Origin: Eubacterium sp.
GTDB taxonomy: Bacteria > Bacillota > Clostridia > Lachnospirales > Lachnospiraceae
Reading direction: 5' to 3'
Length of the DNA stretch: 40,404 bases
Assembly: GCA_021769425.1 (NCBI GenBank)
Contig: JAETSX010000044.1
Coordinates: 1 to 40,404, forward strand
Position numbers and translations under genes: made by a program. Below, piece after piece: positions 8,558 through 17,300 of the stretch. Below the pieces are notes generated by a model. The model made no database searches, was not told the DNA's origin, and was given only the letters and a program-made list of their open reading frames with translations. The first letter of the stretch is position 1. Each line of letters opens with the position of its first letter.

Positions 8558-8730
8558 GAATTTATGGATGTGAGAGAAAGACAGCCATCCATGAATTTAT
8601 GGATGTGAGGGAAGGCGGCCATCCATGAATTTATGGATGTGAGAGAAAGACAGCCATCCATGAATTTATGGATGTGAGGGAAGGCAGCCATCCATGAATT
8701 TATAGATGTGAGGGAAAGACAGCCATCCAT
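8558..8730. repeat. Tandem array of five 34/35-bp hairpin units
   Basis: Five units occupy 8558-8592, 8593-8626, 8627-8661, 8662-8695 and 8696-8730, alternating 35 and 34 bp, so the higher-order unit is 69 bp. Each begins GAATTTATGGATGTGAG and ends CATCCAT. ATGGATG pairs with CATCCAT both inside a unit and across the unit border (6-nt loop), allowing two alternative folds. A degenerate sixth start follows at 8731. The apparent minus-strand ORF here is only the repeat read backwards. Confidence 0.95.
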
Positions 8731-8798
8731 GATTTATGGGCAGTAAGGAAGGTCGGTAATCGTCGAAAACCATGTATGGAAAAACGAAAGGAGACAGT

Positions 8799-9542
8799 AT
8801 GTTAAAAGGAAAGGTAGCAGTAATTACAGGAGGGACAAGAGGGATTGGCTATGCGACTGTAAAGAAATTTCTGGAAAATGGCGCAACAGTGGTCCTCTTC
8901 GGCTCCCGTCAGGAAACCGTTGACAAAGCGCTTGCTTCCCTGAAAGAAGAGAATGCAGAATGGCCGGTGGAAGGGGCCTGGCCGGATTTGGCAGATGCGG
9001 AGGCAGTGGCAGCTCAGATTAATGCTGTCAAAGAGAAATACGGAAGAATTGATATTCTGGTGAATAATGCAGGGATTTCCGACAATACGCCTACGGTAAA
9101 CTGCACAGCAGAGCATATTGAAAAAGTAATGAACTTAAATGTCAATGCAATCTTTCACGCCGTATTGCCTGCAGTGGCCATTATGAAAGAACAGGGCGGA
9201 GGTTGTATCATTTCCACCAGTTCCATGGTAAGCAGAAACGGACAGCCGGCAGGGGTTGCATACCCCACCAGCAAATTTGCAGTAAACGGTTTGACCCTTT
9301 CTCTGGCAAGAGAGCTGGGGCCGTATCATATCCGGGTCAACGCAGTAGCGCCCGGCATCACAAGAACAGATATGGTGGCGGCGCTGCCGGATGAAGTGAT
9401 CCAGCCTATGATCCAGGCAATTCCGCTTCGCAGGGTAGGCGAGCCAGAAGATGTGGCCAATGCTTTCCTGTTTTTGGCAAGCGATTTGGCAGGGTATGTA
9501 ACAGGGGAAATATTGTCCGTGGATGGGGCGATGATCTGCTGA
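8799..9542 (+). CDS. Short-chain dehydrogenase, BaiA / hydroxysteroid dehydrogenase-like
   Basis: The 247-residue classical SDR has TGGTRGIG at residues 12-19, NNAG, the catalytic Ser in STSSMVSRNG and YPTSK (Tyr-x-x-x-Lys), and ends with a VDGA motif. The stretch FGSRQETVDKALASLKEE followed by a PDL turn closely recalls clostridial BaiA-type bile acid 3-alpha-hydroxysteroid dehydrogenases, as I remember them. A FabG-like or sugar-alcohol dehydrogenase is equally possible. ATG 8799 is chosen because GAAAGGAG lies at the right distance. The gene is monocistronic, with a promoter and tandem array upstream and a strong terminator downstream. Substrate assignment is only a hypothesis. Confidence 0.85.
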   Translation: MLKGKVAVITGGTRGIGYATVKKFLENGATVVLFGSRQETVDKALASLKEENAEWPVEGAWPDLADAEAVAAQINAVKEKYGRIDILVNNAGISDNTPTVNCTAEHIEKVMNLNVNAIFHAVLPAVAIMKEQGGGCIISTSSMVSRNGQPAGVAYPTSKFAVNGLTLSLARELGPYHIRVNAVAPGITRTDMVAALPDEVIQPMIQAIPLRRVGEPEDVANAFLFLASDLAGYVTGEILSVDGAMIC

Positions 9543-9565
9543 CAGTTGAAACAATGAAACAGGTG

Positions 9566-9621
9566 CAGGCAGATACCCCGGAGCATTTTTAAGCATGTTC
9601 CGGGGTATCTGCCTGTATTTT
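9566..9621 (+). terminator. Intrinsic terminator after the SDR gene
   Basis: The arms 9566-9586 and 9595-9615 form a 21-bp stem (CAGGCAGATACCCCGG) with one mismatch and an 8-nt loop. It is followed by TATTTT, a short U-rich tract. Confidence 0.8.
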
Positions 9622-9710
9622 GTGGCTGCCGGAATCGGGAAATAGGAATGAAAAATTTGTTTCAGCCATGCAACATTTTAAGAAAAAAAAGACTCATACA
9701 AGATATACAC

Positions 9711-9803
9711 TATACACGTGAGCAAAATCATTTGCCGGCAGATCTTTCATAACTTTGCAGAAAAAAGCAAATGATTAGGCAAATAAGTATGCTCGTGAGT
9801 ATA
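9711..9803. repeat. Dispersed repeat family A, copy A1
   Basis: This 93-bp element starts TATACACGTGAGC and ends GCTCGTGAGTATA. It holds an inner inverted pair (AATCATTTGC / GCAAATGATT). It matches copies at 12865-12957 and 37205-37296 along its length. Confidence 0.85.
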
Positions 9804-9840
9804 AGAGTGGAAACAAAAGCTGTCTGCAGTAGTTTTGACA

Positions 9841-9941
9841 TGTATACATAGACGGGTGAGCCGAAGGAAGGCAAGGAGCGTTTCATTCGTTTCAGAAAGA
9901 ACTGCAAATTATTCGGCAGATCCGTATACTCTTGAGTATAG
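9841..9941. repeat. Diverged copy of repeat family A
   Basis: It begins GTATACATAGACGGGTGAGC and ends GTATACTCTTGAGTATA, with GCAAATTATTCGGC inside. The ends and inner motif correspond to family A with many substitutions. It lies 37 bp after copy A1. Confidence 0.45.
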
Positions 9942-9953
9942 ATCTGGATATCC

Positions 9954-10106
9954 GTTTTACTATGAAAGTCTTCGACTTTCACAGCATGGATGGCCATGCG
10001 GCCCGTCGCACGATAGGATAAGCATGATGGGGTTTACTATGAAAGCCCTTGGCTTCCATAGTAGGATGGCCATGCGGCCCGCCGGACGGCAGGTCGAGCA
10101 TGATGG
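9954..10106. repeat. Two tandem 76/77-bp hairpin units in the sigma-factor leader
   Basis: The units 9954-10030 and 10031-10106 share TTTACTATGAAAG, GGATGGCCATGCGGCCCG and GCATGATGG. Each contains its own stem: TGAAAGTC/GACTTTCA in the first and CTATGAAAGCC/GGCTTCCATAG in the second. Arm changes in one are compensated in the other, suggesting that the hairpin rather than the sequence is kept. They end 25 nt before the sigma-factor start. Confidence 0.8.
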
Positions 10107-10131
10107 AAGTTACTTAAGGAGGGAGCCCTAT

Positions 10132-10608
10132 ATGGAAGAATTTATGCGGTGTTATGAGAAAATTTATCCGCAGATGTACCGTACGGCCTGGTTTTACCTG
10201 CAGAACCGGCAGGAGGCCGAAGATGCGGTGCAGGATGCGGCGCTGGCTGCTTATGAGAAGTTTTACCAATTGAAAGAGAAAGATAAATTCGAACCGTGGA
10301 TGATGCGTATTCTGGCAAATAAATGTAAAAAAAGAATGCAGATCTGGTTTCGCAGAGAGGAAGATATTGAAGAGATATCGCCGGAACAGGAGAAGATGCT
10401 GTCAAGGGAAACAGATTTTGCCATGGTATCTGCGGTAAAACAGGTTTTTGGAGAACTGGAAGAAGAGGAACGGTTTATCGTGGCATTTTCTGTGTTGGGA
10501 GGATATACCAGCGAGGAGATTGCAGATATGTTGAATAAGAATCATAGCACGATCCGTTCCAAATACCGGAGGGCGCTTCAAAAAATGAGAAAGAAGCTGG
10601 AGGTGTGA
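10132..10608 (+). CDS. ECF-like RNA polymerase sigma factor
   Basis: The 158-residue protein has sigma region 2 (YPQMYRTAWFYLQNRQEAED with VQDAALAAYEKF) and region 4 (EERFIVAFSVLGGYTSEEIA, then NKNHSTIRSKYRRALQKMRK), without regions 1 and 3, as in ECF factors. The frame is open about 100 codons further upstream, but that part is made of repeats; ATG 10132 follows TTAAGGAGGG and gives MEEFMRCYEKIYPQMYRTAW. The next gene starts at the stop codon, so the two are translationally coupled. Such pairs normally consist of a sigma factor and its membrane-bound regulator. Target promoters are unknown. Confidence 0.92.
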   Translation: MEEFMRCYEKIYPQMYRTAWFYLQNRQEAEDAVQDAALAAYEKFYQLKEKDKFEPWMMRILANKCKKRMQIWFRREEDIEEISPEQEKMLSRETDFAMVSAVKQVFGELEEEERFIVAFSVLGGYTSEEIADMLNKNHSTIRSKYRRALQKMRKKLEV

Positions 10609-10610
10609 TG

Positions 10611-12797
10611 ATGGAAAAGCAGGAATTGAAGAAGCAATGGACAGAGGAAGCCATAAGAGAATATGTGAAACAAGCTGCTGAATCAGAGCCGATTCCGGAC
10701 AAATTGCAGCCAGAGCAGATGGAAGCATGGCTGAAACAGGCCCTTGATGAGAGAGGAGGAGCGTCTATGAAAGAGAAGAAAGAGAATAAGAAAAAGAGTT
10801 ACCGCAGATGGTGGTGCGCAACAGCCTCGGTTGCTGCATGCCTGGCAGCAGTGTTGTTTGCAGCAGGCCGTTCTGTAGATTGGGAACAGGGTGTTCCGAA
10901 AGAATTGAAAGAAATGGAACTGGCGGTAGAACAGCCCCAGGAAAAGGCGGCCGGAGGAGAGGCAGAGGAAGGGACTTCCTATCAGGAATTATACGATGCG
11001 TTTTCGGATATCTGGAAGGAACAGGAGAAAATGACAGCCTATACAGAGGAACGGGCAATGGATTCTGCCGGAGTGGATACAGGGGGAGAAGGCGGCGCTG
11101 AACTCTTTGCAGAGAGTGCTGCGGAAGATGCAGCGGCGGAAAGCGGCAGCTCCCAGGAGAGTTCAGGGTCAACAGATTATGGGAAAACCAATCAGCAGGA
11201 GGCAGAGGTAGAGGAAGCGGATATCATTAAAAATGACGGGCGGTATCTCTACCAGGTTGTTTTTGAGGATCGGACAGGCAAGCAGACAGTGCAGATTGCA
11301 GACACGAAGGGTGGATTGAAAGAGGCGTCCAGAATCGAAGCATTTGATCATGACGTTCAGCAAATCTATGTGTGGAAGGACAGTCTGGTAGTGGTAGAAA
11401 GCGGCTGGGTCAGCGATACGCAGGAAGAAGATCCGGAAAGCGGGAATTTGCTGGACAATGTAAAAGGGCTCGTGGACGAGATATTTTCTTCCGGGTCGGG
11501 AGATGGTTACAGAGAGACGGCTTACAGCAAAATTCATATTTATAACATTAAGGATCGAAAGAATCCGGAATTGTATCATACCTTTACGTTAAAAGGAAGT
11601 TACAGGGATTCCAGAATTTCTGACGGATATCTGTACTTTTTTACTGCCTGCAATGCTTTTAGGCCCAGGCTGGAAAAGGATTATCAGGCATACATTCCCG
11701 AAATTGACGGGGAGCCTCTGGCGCCGGAGAAGATTTATCTGCCGGAAGATGCAGAGACGGCGTCCTATCTGGTGATGGCTTCCATCAATATGGAACAGCC
11801 GGATCAATTTACGGATACAACGGCCATTGTGACGGCAGCAGATAGATTTTATGTCAGCCAAAACAGTATTTATGTGACGGACAATGTATATGTAGATTAT
11901 GGAACAGAGGGAGAACAGAGTGACAGAACCAGAATATTCCGTTTTTCCTATCAGGATGGAAGAATGAGAAAAGAGGCGGAAGGAGCTGTGAAGGGAACTC
12001 TGCGGGATGACATGGCAATGAACGAGTACAAAGGGTATCTGCGCATGGTAACCACGGTGGAAAGCCAGAATGTACAGGTAGTGAAGGACGATATTACAGG
12101 AGAAGTGATCGGAAATGACGGAATTGATTTTGAGACTTCCAACAGCCTGTATGTGCTGGATGAGGATTTAAAAACAGCAGGAAAGATTGAAAATCTGGCA
12201 AAGGATGAACTTATTTACTCTGCAAGATTTATGGGGGACGCCGGTTATTTTGTTACATTCCGGCAGACCGATCCGTTGTTTTCCGTAGATTTGTCGAATC
12301 CCCAAAAACCCAAGATTCTGGGAGAACTGAAAATCAGCGGATTTTCGGAATACCTGCACTTTTATGGGGAAAACCTTCTTCTGGGAATCGGCATGGAAGC
12401 AGATGAAGAAACCGGGGCCACAGACGGAATGAAACTGTCTATGTTCGATATCTCTGATCCCTCAGATGTGAAGGAACAGTCTAAACTTATTCTGCCGTAT
12501 GATTACGCCATGGCCTTATATGACTATAAATCGGTGTTTATTGACACGGATAAGAATCTCTTTGGCTTTTATGCGGAGGATTATGAAGAGGATTACCGAT
12601 CCGAGTATGCATTGTTTACTTATGCAGACGGCGCTTTTCAGGAGAAAATGAAAATTGACTGCAGTGACAGCAAGGTTTACTCTGACCGGGTGCGGGGGAC
12701 GTATATCGGAGAACGTTTTTACCTGTTGTGTTCCAATGGAAGAATTGAGGAGTACAGCCTTGCGGACGGCAGTAAGATTGGGGAATTGGAAAAATAG
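10611..12797 (+). CDS. Membrane-anchored beta-propeller protein, probable sigma regulator
   Basis: The 728-residue protein has a cytoplasmic N-terminus of about 65 residues, one membrane segment (WWCATASVAACLAAVLFAAG) and a large outer domain. After an acidic linker, the segment VEEADIIKNDGRYLYQVVFE opens the secreted C-terminal beta-propeller family (Beta_propel, PF09826); its hallmark FVTFRQTDPLFSVDLSNPQKP lies in the second half. The short N-terminus has the IPDKLQPEQMEAWL type of sequence seen in cytoplasmic arms of clostridial anti-sigma proteins, but lacks the zinc HCC motif. Start choices are ATG 10608 or 10611; GGAGG spacing favours 10611. Role inferred: binds and releases the sigma factor in response to something outside the cell. 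Confidence 0.82.
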   Translation: MEKQELKKQWTEEAIREYVKQAAESEPIPDKLQPEQMEAWLKQALDERGGASMKEKKENKKKSYRRWWCATASVAACLAAVLFAAGRSVDWEQGVPKELKEMELAVEQPQEKAAGGEAEEGTSYQELYDAFSDIWKEQEKMTAYTEERAMDSAGVDTGGEGGAELFAESAAEDAAAESGSSQESSGSTDYGKTNQQEAEVEEADIIKNDGRYLYQVVFEDRTGKQTVQIADTKGGLKEASRIEAFDHDVQQIYVWKDSLVVVESGWVSDTQEEDPESGNLLDNVKGLVDEIFSSGSGDGYRETAYSKIHIYNIKDRKNPELYHTFTLKGSYRDSRISDGYLYFFTACNAFRPRLEKDYQAYIPEIDGEPLAPEKIYLPEDAETASYLVMASINMEQPDQFTDTTAIVTAADRFYVSQNSIYVTDNVYVDYGTEGEQSDRTRIFRFSYQDGRMRKEAEGAVKGTLRDDMAMNEYKGYLRMVTTVESQNVQVVKDDITGEVIGNDGIDFETSNSLYVLDEDLKTAGKIENLAKDELIYSARFMGDAGYFVTFRQTDPLFSVDLSNPQKPKILGELKISGFSEYLHFYGENLLLGIGMEADEETGATDGMKLSMFDISDPSDVKEQSKLILPYDYAMALYDYKSVFIDTDKNLFGFYAEDYEEDYRSEYALFTYADGAFQEKMKIDCSDSKVYSDRVRGTYIGERFYLLCSNGRIEEYSLADGSKIGELEK

Positions 12798-12864
12798 AAT
12801 CTTATATCTGTTTTCCGGAGTGTTTTTCAAACATGCTCTAATACTGCAGAGAACGTATTATATT

Positions 12865-12957
12865 TATACCCGTGAGCGAAATCATTTGCCAGAAGATTGT
12901 TCATAGCTTTGAGGAAAAAAGCAAATGATTTGGCAAATAAGTATGCTCGTGAGTATA
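12865..12957. repeat. Dispersed repeat family A, copy A2
   Basis: It starts TATACCCGTGAGCGAAATC and ends ATGCTCGTGAGTATA. AAATCATTTGC at 12880-12890 pairs with GCAAATGATTT at 12921-12931. It abuts a family B end at 12958. Confidence 0.88.
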
Positions 12958-13132
12958 ACTGCCGGAGTAATTGTTAGGCACGGACAAAAATACAGGATTG
13001 CCCTTTTGCGCACAAGCTGGGCAAAAGGGCAATCCTGTACAAATTGGGAAAAGCGGATGGCAGATAGCGTGCCTTGCACAGGAAGATTTGTTCTGCGTAA
13101 TCTGCTGCGATATTTAACCGCCGGAGTAATAT
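12958..13132. repeat. Composite of two family B ends around a 19-bp perfect hairpin
   Basis: ACTGCCGGAGTAAT at 12958-12971 and ATATTTAACCGCCGGAGTAA at 13110-13129 are two B right ends in the same orientation. Between them, 12991-13009 and 13021-13039 are perfect inverted arms (TACAGGATTGCCCTTTTGC) with an 11-nt loop and no T-tract. The 344-bp gap between the beta-propeller and PHP genes holds only these repeats and copy A2. Confidence 0.75.
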
Positions 13133-13141
13133 ATGCCCGGA

Positions 13142-13942
13142 TCAGAGTTTATAAAACACCGGTTTTCTCTCCTGAAATACCGTATAATATTCAAATCCCG
13201 CCTGCTTCAATATTTCCGGAACCTTCGCAAAATCATAAGCAACATGTTCCGGCCTGTGTCCGTCTGCCCCGATTGTAACAATTTCTCCCCCCAGTTCCCG
13301 ATAACGTTTCAGAATCCGTTCCGTGGGATTGGGATGTCCAAGCCCGTACCGGAATCCTCCGGTATTCAGTTCCAGACCTTTGCCTTTTTCTGTCAAAGTG
13401 TGCAGAATTTCTTCTAACACATCTGAAAATTTATCATAAGTGTAGTTCTCATTTTTGGTGGGGCCGTAACGGACCACATAATCCAGATGTCCGTATACGT
13501 CAAAACAGTCAAACACTGCCAGATTTTCCAGAATAGATTCAAAATATTCCCGGTATGCTTCCGTTTCTGTTTTTCCCAGATAATATTCTGGGTAATAGGG
13601 GTCCTGCCCGTGCACCACATGGGAAGAACCAATGACAAAGTCAAAGGGATATTCTTTGATAATCTGAGGAAGCCGATTGGCAAGGTGGGGCTGCAGCCCG
13701 ATTTCTATTCCCGCCAGAACAGGGAATTTACCGGAATAACGCTGCTGAGCCGTCTGCATTTCCTGTAAATATCCGGGGATATCAAGGATGAATTCCTCCT
13801 GAGATGCATTGTAATCCAGATCCAGATGATCAGTGAAGCAGATGCCGTCCACCCCTGCGCGGATGGAAGCCTGAATCATTTCTTCGGTATCCGCCTGGCT
13901 GTCAGTGGAAAAATGCGTATGCATATGTGTGTCCCAAAGCAT
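13142..13942 (-). CDS. PHP-family histidinol-phosphatase-like phosphoesterase
   Basis: The 266-residue PHP-domain phosphoesterase shows all metal motifs: DTHMHTHFS at the start (HxH), FTDHLD, GIEIG, GSSHVVHG, YGHLDYVVRYG and GADGHRP. This set matches HisK-type histidinol-phosphatases, which dephosphorylate L-histidinol phosphate in histidine synthesis. No other his gene is nearby, so a different phosphoester substrate is possible. The start at 13942 follows GAAAGGAGG; an in-frame ATG 21 nt upstream is less well placed. The gene stands alone, pointing away from the NRPS cluster, with hairpin repeats at both ends. Confidence 0.88.
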   Translation of the reverse strand: MLWDTHMHTHFSTDSQADTEEMIQASIRAGVDGICFTDHLDLDYNASQEEFILDIPGYLQEMQTAQQRYSGKFPVLAGIEIGLQPHLANRLPQIIKEYPFDFVIGSSHVVHGQDPYYPEYYLGKTETEAYREYFESILENLAVFDCFDVYGHLDYVVRYGPTKNENYTYDKFSDVLEEILHTLTEKGKGLELNTGGFRYGLGHPNPTERILKRYRELGGEIVTIGADGHRPEHVAYDFAKVPEILKQAGFEYYTVFQERKPVFYKL

Positions 13943-14330
13943 GAGTGTGTCCTCCTTTCTCAAAGCCGTGAAAGCTCTGTCGGCAAATGATTTCGCTCAC
14001 GGGTATAAAAAGATCATAGTCCAGATGGTCAATAATGTCAAATCAAATATCAGAACGGCATTTTTCAGACATAACTTGCCTATCTTTCCGATTGCGCAGG
14101 TCAAAAAGCTTCGAAGAAATATCCTGTGCAATTTGTAACGGTTATTTTCCGACAGTTCTTAATCAAAGAGTATCAAAGAGTGCAGGAAAAACTGCGAAGT
14201 GTTCCTAAACCGACAGTCAGACGGACTTTTTTGATAAAATAAAATTTCAAGACCTGCGCAGAAAAATGCCTTTCGAATATACGCAGCGTCTGCCTGGGAA
14301 AATGACAAATAGTGAAGAAAGGAAAAAAGT
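13943..14330. other. Intergenic region upstream of the NRPS cluster, with half copy of repeat A
   Basis: GGCAAATGATTTCGCTCACG at 13982-14001, continuing to 14007, is the reverse complement of the left end of family A without its right half. A short direct repeat TATCAAAGAG/AATCAAAGAG lies at 14161-14180, and two CCGACAGT copies flank it. No protein-coding gene is supported before the leader ORF at 14331. Confidence 0.55.
14210..14240 (+). promoter_or_regulatory. Candidate promoter of the NRPS cluster
   Basis: TGATAAAAT at 14232-14240 is a good extended -10. CCGACA at 14210-14215 is a weak -35 at 19 nt distance. This is the best candidate in the gap, not a firm call. Confidence 0.35.
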
Positions 14331-14387
14331 ATGTGTATTGCCTTCCGGCGCCATACAGGGATGAATGATTATGAATTTTTTGGATGA
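14331..14387 (+). CDS. Leader ORF of 18 residues overlapping the NRPS start
   Basis: ATG 14331 follows GAAGAAAGGA at good distance and encodes MCIAFRRHTGMNDYEFFG, ending at TGA 14385-14387. It overlaps the NRPS start in another frame by about 20 nt. The NRPS start itself has only a weak ACAGGG before it, so ribosomes that finish the leader could restart at 14365 or 14371. It could be a coupling leader or chance; no similarity to known leader peptides is recognised. Confidence 0.4.
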   Translation: MCIAFRRHTGMNDYEFFG

Positions 14388-17300
14388 ATTTCAGCGGATT
14401 GTCCGTCAATATCCGGATAAAACAGCCATTGTGGATTACAATGGCAGCAGAAGCGTTACATACCGGGAACTTGACAGACTGAGCAGGAAAGTTGCGGCAA
14501 AGCTTGAGAAAACCGGGGATCTGTCAGGAAAAGCAGTGCTGGTATGTATGGATCGGCGGATGGAATATGTGGCGGCCAATATTGGAATTATGATGGCGGG
14601 ATCGGCCTTTGTGCCGCTGATTCCTGAATATCCCCAGGAGAGGATTGCATATATCAGCCAAGACTGCCGGGCAGCGGCACGGATTGACGGAGCATGGATG
14701 GAAGAACTGGAGATGGAGAGCCAGGACGCCGGGCCGTGCAGAGAGGAAATGAAGGGCCAGGGAGCCGGGCCGTGCAGAGAGGAAATGAAGGGCCAGGGAG
14801 CCGGGCCGTGCAGAGAGGAAGCGGAGGGCCAGGGAGCCGGGCCGTGCAGAGAGGAAATGAAGGGCCAGGGAACCGGAGCAGGCAAAGGGGAATCAGAAGC
14901 CGGCAGAGAGTTGGACAGAATGCGCGCCATGATTATCTACACTTCCGGCTCCACCGGGCGGCCCAAAGGAATTGTTCACAGTATGGAAAGTCTTACCCGG
15001 GGAGCCATGCGGATTGCCAATACAATTTCGATGAATGAAAACGACATTCAGGCGGCGGTGGGGCCCATGTCCTTTGTGGTAATTGTAATGGAGTATTTTG
15101 CCGTGCTGCTCAAAGGCGGCTGTGTTCATATCGTTTCTGAGGAAGTGCGCAAAGACGTACGTCTGCTGGAGGAATATTATGTCAGGCAGAAGATTACCAG
15201 CGGGTTTATCAGTCCCCAGATGCTGCGTTATTTTAAGAACCGGAGCAAATCTTTAAAGAAGATTGTTACCGGAAGCGAGCGGGTATCCAGAATAGCTCCG
15301 GATGGATATGAACTGTATAATTTTTACGGTTCCAGCGAAACGACTTCCCTGTCCACTTATTATAAAGTGGAAGAGCCCATGGAAAATACTCCAATCGGAA
15401 AAGCGGCGGAAGGACTGGAACTGTTTCTGCTGGATGAAGCGGGCAATGAAGTTTCGGAGGGAGAAGAAGGGGAAATCTGCGTCAAAGGGATTCTGGGAGA
15501 ATGTTATCTGAATCTGGAAGAACAGAGCCGCAAGGCATTTATACCCCAGGAGGATGGAAAAGTTTTGGTGCATACCGGCGATATGGGAAGGAAACTGCCG
15601 GACGGAAATTACATCTATGTAAACCGCAAAGACTGGATGGTGAAAATCAACGGCCAGCGTGTGGAGACCGGAGAAATAGAGATGCGTATGGCTGCTCTGC
15701 CGGGGATAAGAAATGCTGTGGTGAAAGCCTTTGCCGATGCAAACGGGCAGAATTATCTCTGCGGCTATTATGTGGGGGAAGATTCGGTGGATTCCCGGCA
15801 GATTCAGGCACAGTTAAAGACCCAGCTGCCTTCTTATATGGTGCCGAGGTTTTTAAAGAAAATGGATGAACTGCCTAAGAATGTCAACGGAAAGCTGGAT
15901 CGAAAGGCACTGCTGCCGCCTGGAATTTCAGAATATAAGGCCGAATACCAGGAGCCGGAGAATGAGACCCAGCGTCGGATCTGCCAGGGATTCGAAGAGG
16001 TTCTTCATTGCGGAACGGTAGGAAAGACAGACGATTTCTTCCGGCTGGGAGGAGATTCCATCAATGTGCTGAAGCTGGCGGAATGCTTAGGCGGTTTGTC
16101 TCTGACGCCGGGTATGGTGTTAAAGGGCCGGACGCCGGAGGGGATCGCGACTCTTTTGTACCAGGGAGGTTCCGGCGGTTTGATCAAGTGCGATCAAAAG
16201 AGGCAGGAATACCCGCTGACCGACTCACAGATGGGCGTTTATCTGGCCTATGCCGATGATCCAAACAGCGTGATGTACAATATTCCCATGTGCTGTGAAT
16301 TGCCGGAAAATATAGATTCGGACAGAATGAAACAGGCCGTGCGCCGGGCAGTGGCCATGCATCCGGCCTTTGGGGTAACAGTTGCCCTGGCGCAGGGGGC
16401 TCCGGTGATGCGCCTGCGGCCGGAATTTTTAGAAATCCGGGAAGTTTTGATTGAGGAACAGGAAGTGACGGACATAGAGGCGGCAAAAAAAGCTTTTGTC
16501 AGGCCGTTTCATCTGGAAGAAGGTCCTCTGTACCGCTTTGCGCTGTACCGTCAGGGAACCCGCAGCTATTTTCTGTTTGATGTCCATCATCTGATTTTCG
16601 ACGGCACTTCGGTAAAGGTGTTTCTGGACGAAATTTCTCTGTTGTATCAGGGCGGAGAGCCGGAGCCGGAGGAACTTTCTCTGATGGATGTGGCTGTTTA
16701 CGAGGAAACGATCAAAGATACGCCGGAATACCAGGCAGCCAGAGAATATTTCAAAAACAGGCTGGAAACGGAGGAGCTGACGGAAGCTTTGCTGAAAGAT
16801 TTCCGGCCCAAATCTCCGACGGCAGAGAGCAATACCGTGAACATATCTCTGGGAGAAGAGCTTTCCGCCATGGAAGCGGAGCAATTTGTAAGAGAGAAAG
16901 GGATCTCTGAAAATACGCTGTTTCTGGGGGCTTTTGCCTATGCCTTGGGAAAATATACCGGAGAGGATAAGAGTCTGTTCTGCACCGTCAACAATGGCCG
17001 GCATACCATTGACCTGGAGGAATCGGTGGGAATGTTTGTGCGTACCCTGCCTATATGCCAGACCTTTGAGGAAACTTCCAGGGTTGAGGAGTATTTGCAG
17101 GAATTTCAGAAGAACTTTTATGAAACCATGAGCCATGACTGCATTTCTTTTGGAGAACTGGCCCAGGATTACGGCATTACTTCCGATGTGCTGTTTGTGT
17201 ATCAGGGAGAAATGCTGCAGGGATTGACCATTCAGGGAAAACAGTATCAAGCGCAGCCCGTTTCCCGGCAGGATGTACAGGCAGATATTTCCGTTATGGT

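Noticed and set aside
8533-8730. Minus-strand ORF with repeated MDGCLSLTSINSW units
   Set aside because: It is only the 34/35-bp array read in reverse; it has no ribosome site, no family and its repeat register follows the DNA unit.
8558-8730. CRISPR array
   Set aside because: The units are contiguous without unique spacers, and no cas gene is in the window. The same holds for the other tandem arrays.
9835-10131. 100-residue N-terminal extension of the sigma factor
   Set aside because: This stretch is made of dispersed and tandem repeats and lies before a strong AAGGAGG site at the ECF start.
12991-13039. Intrinsic terminator
   Set aside because: The 19-bp stem is perfect but no T-tract follows on either strand; it is placed with the repeat instead.
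13142-13942. PHP phosphatase as part of the NRPS cluster
   Set aside because: It reads in the opposite direction, is separated by repeats and about 390 bp, and has a primary-metabolism type sequence.
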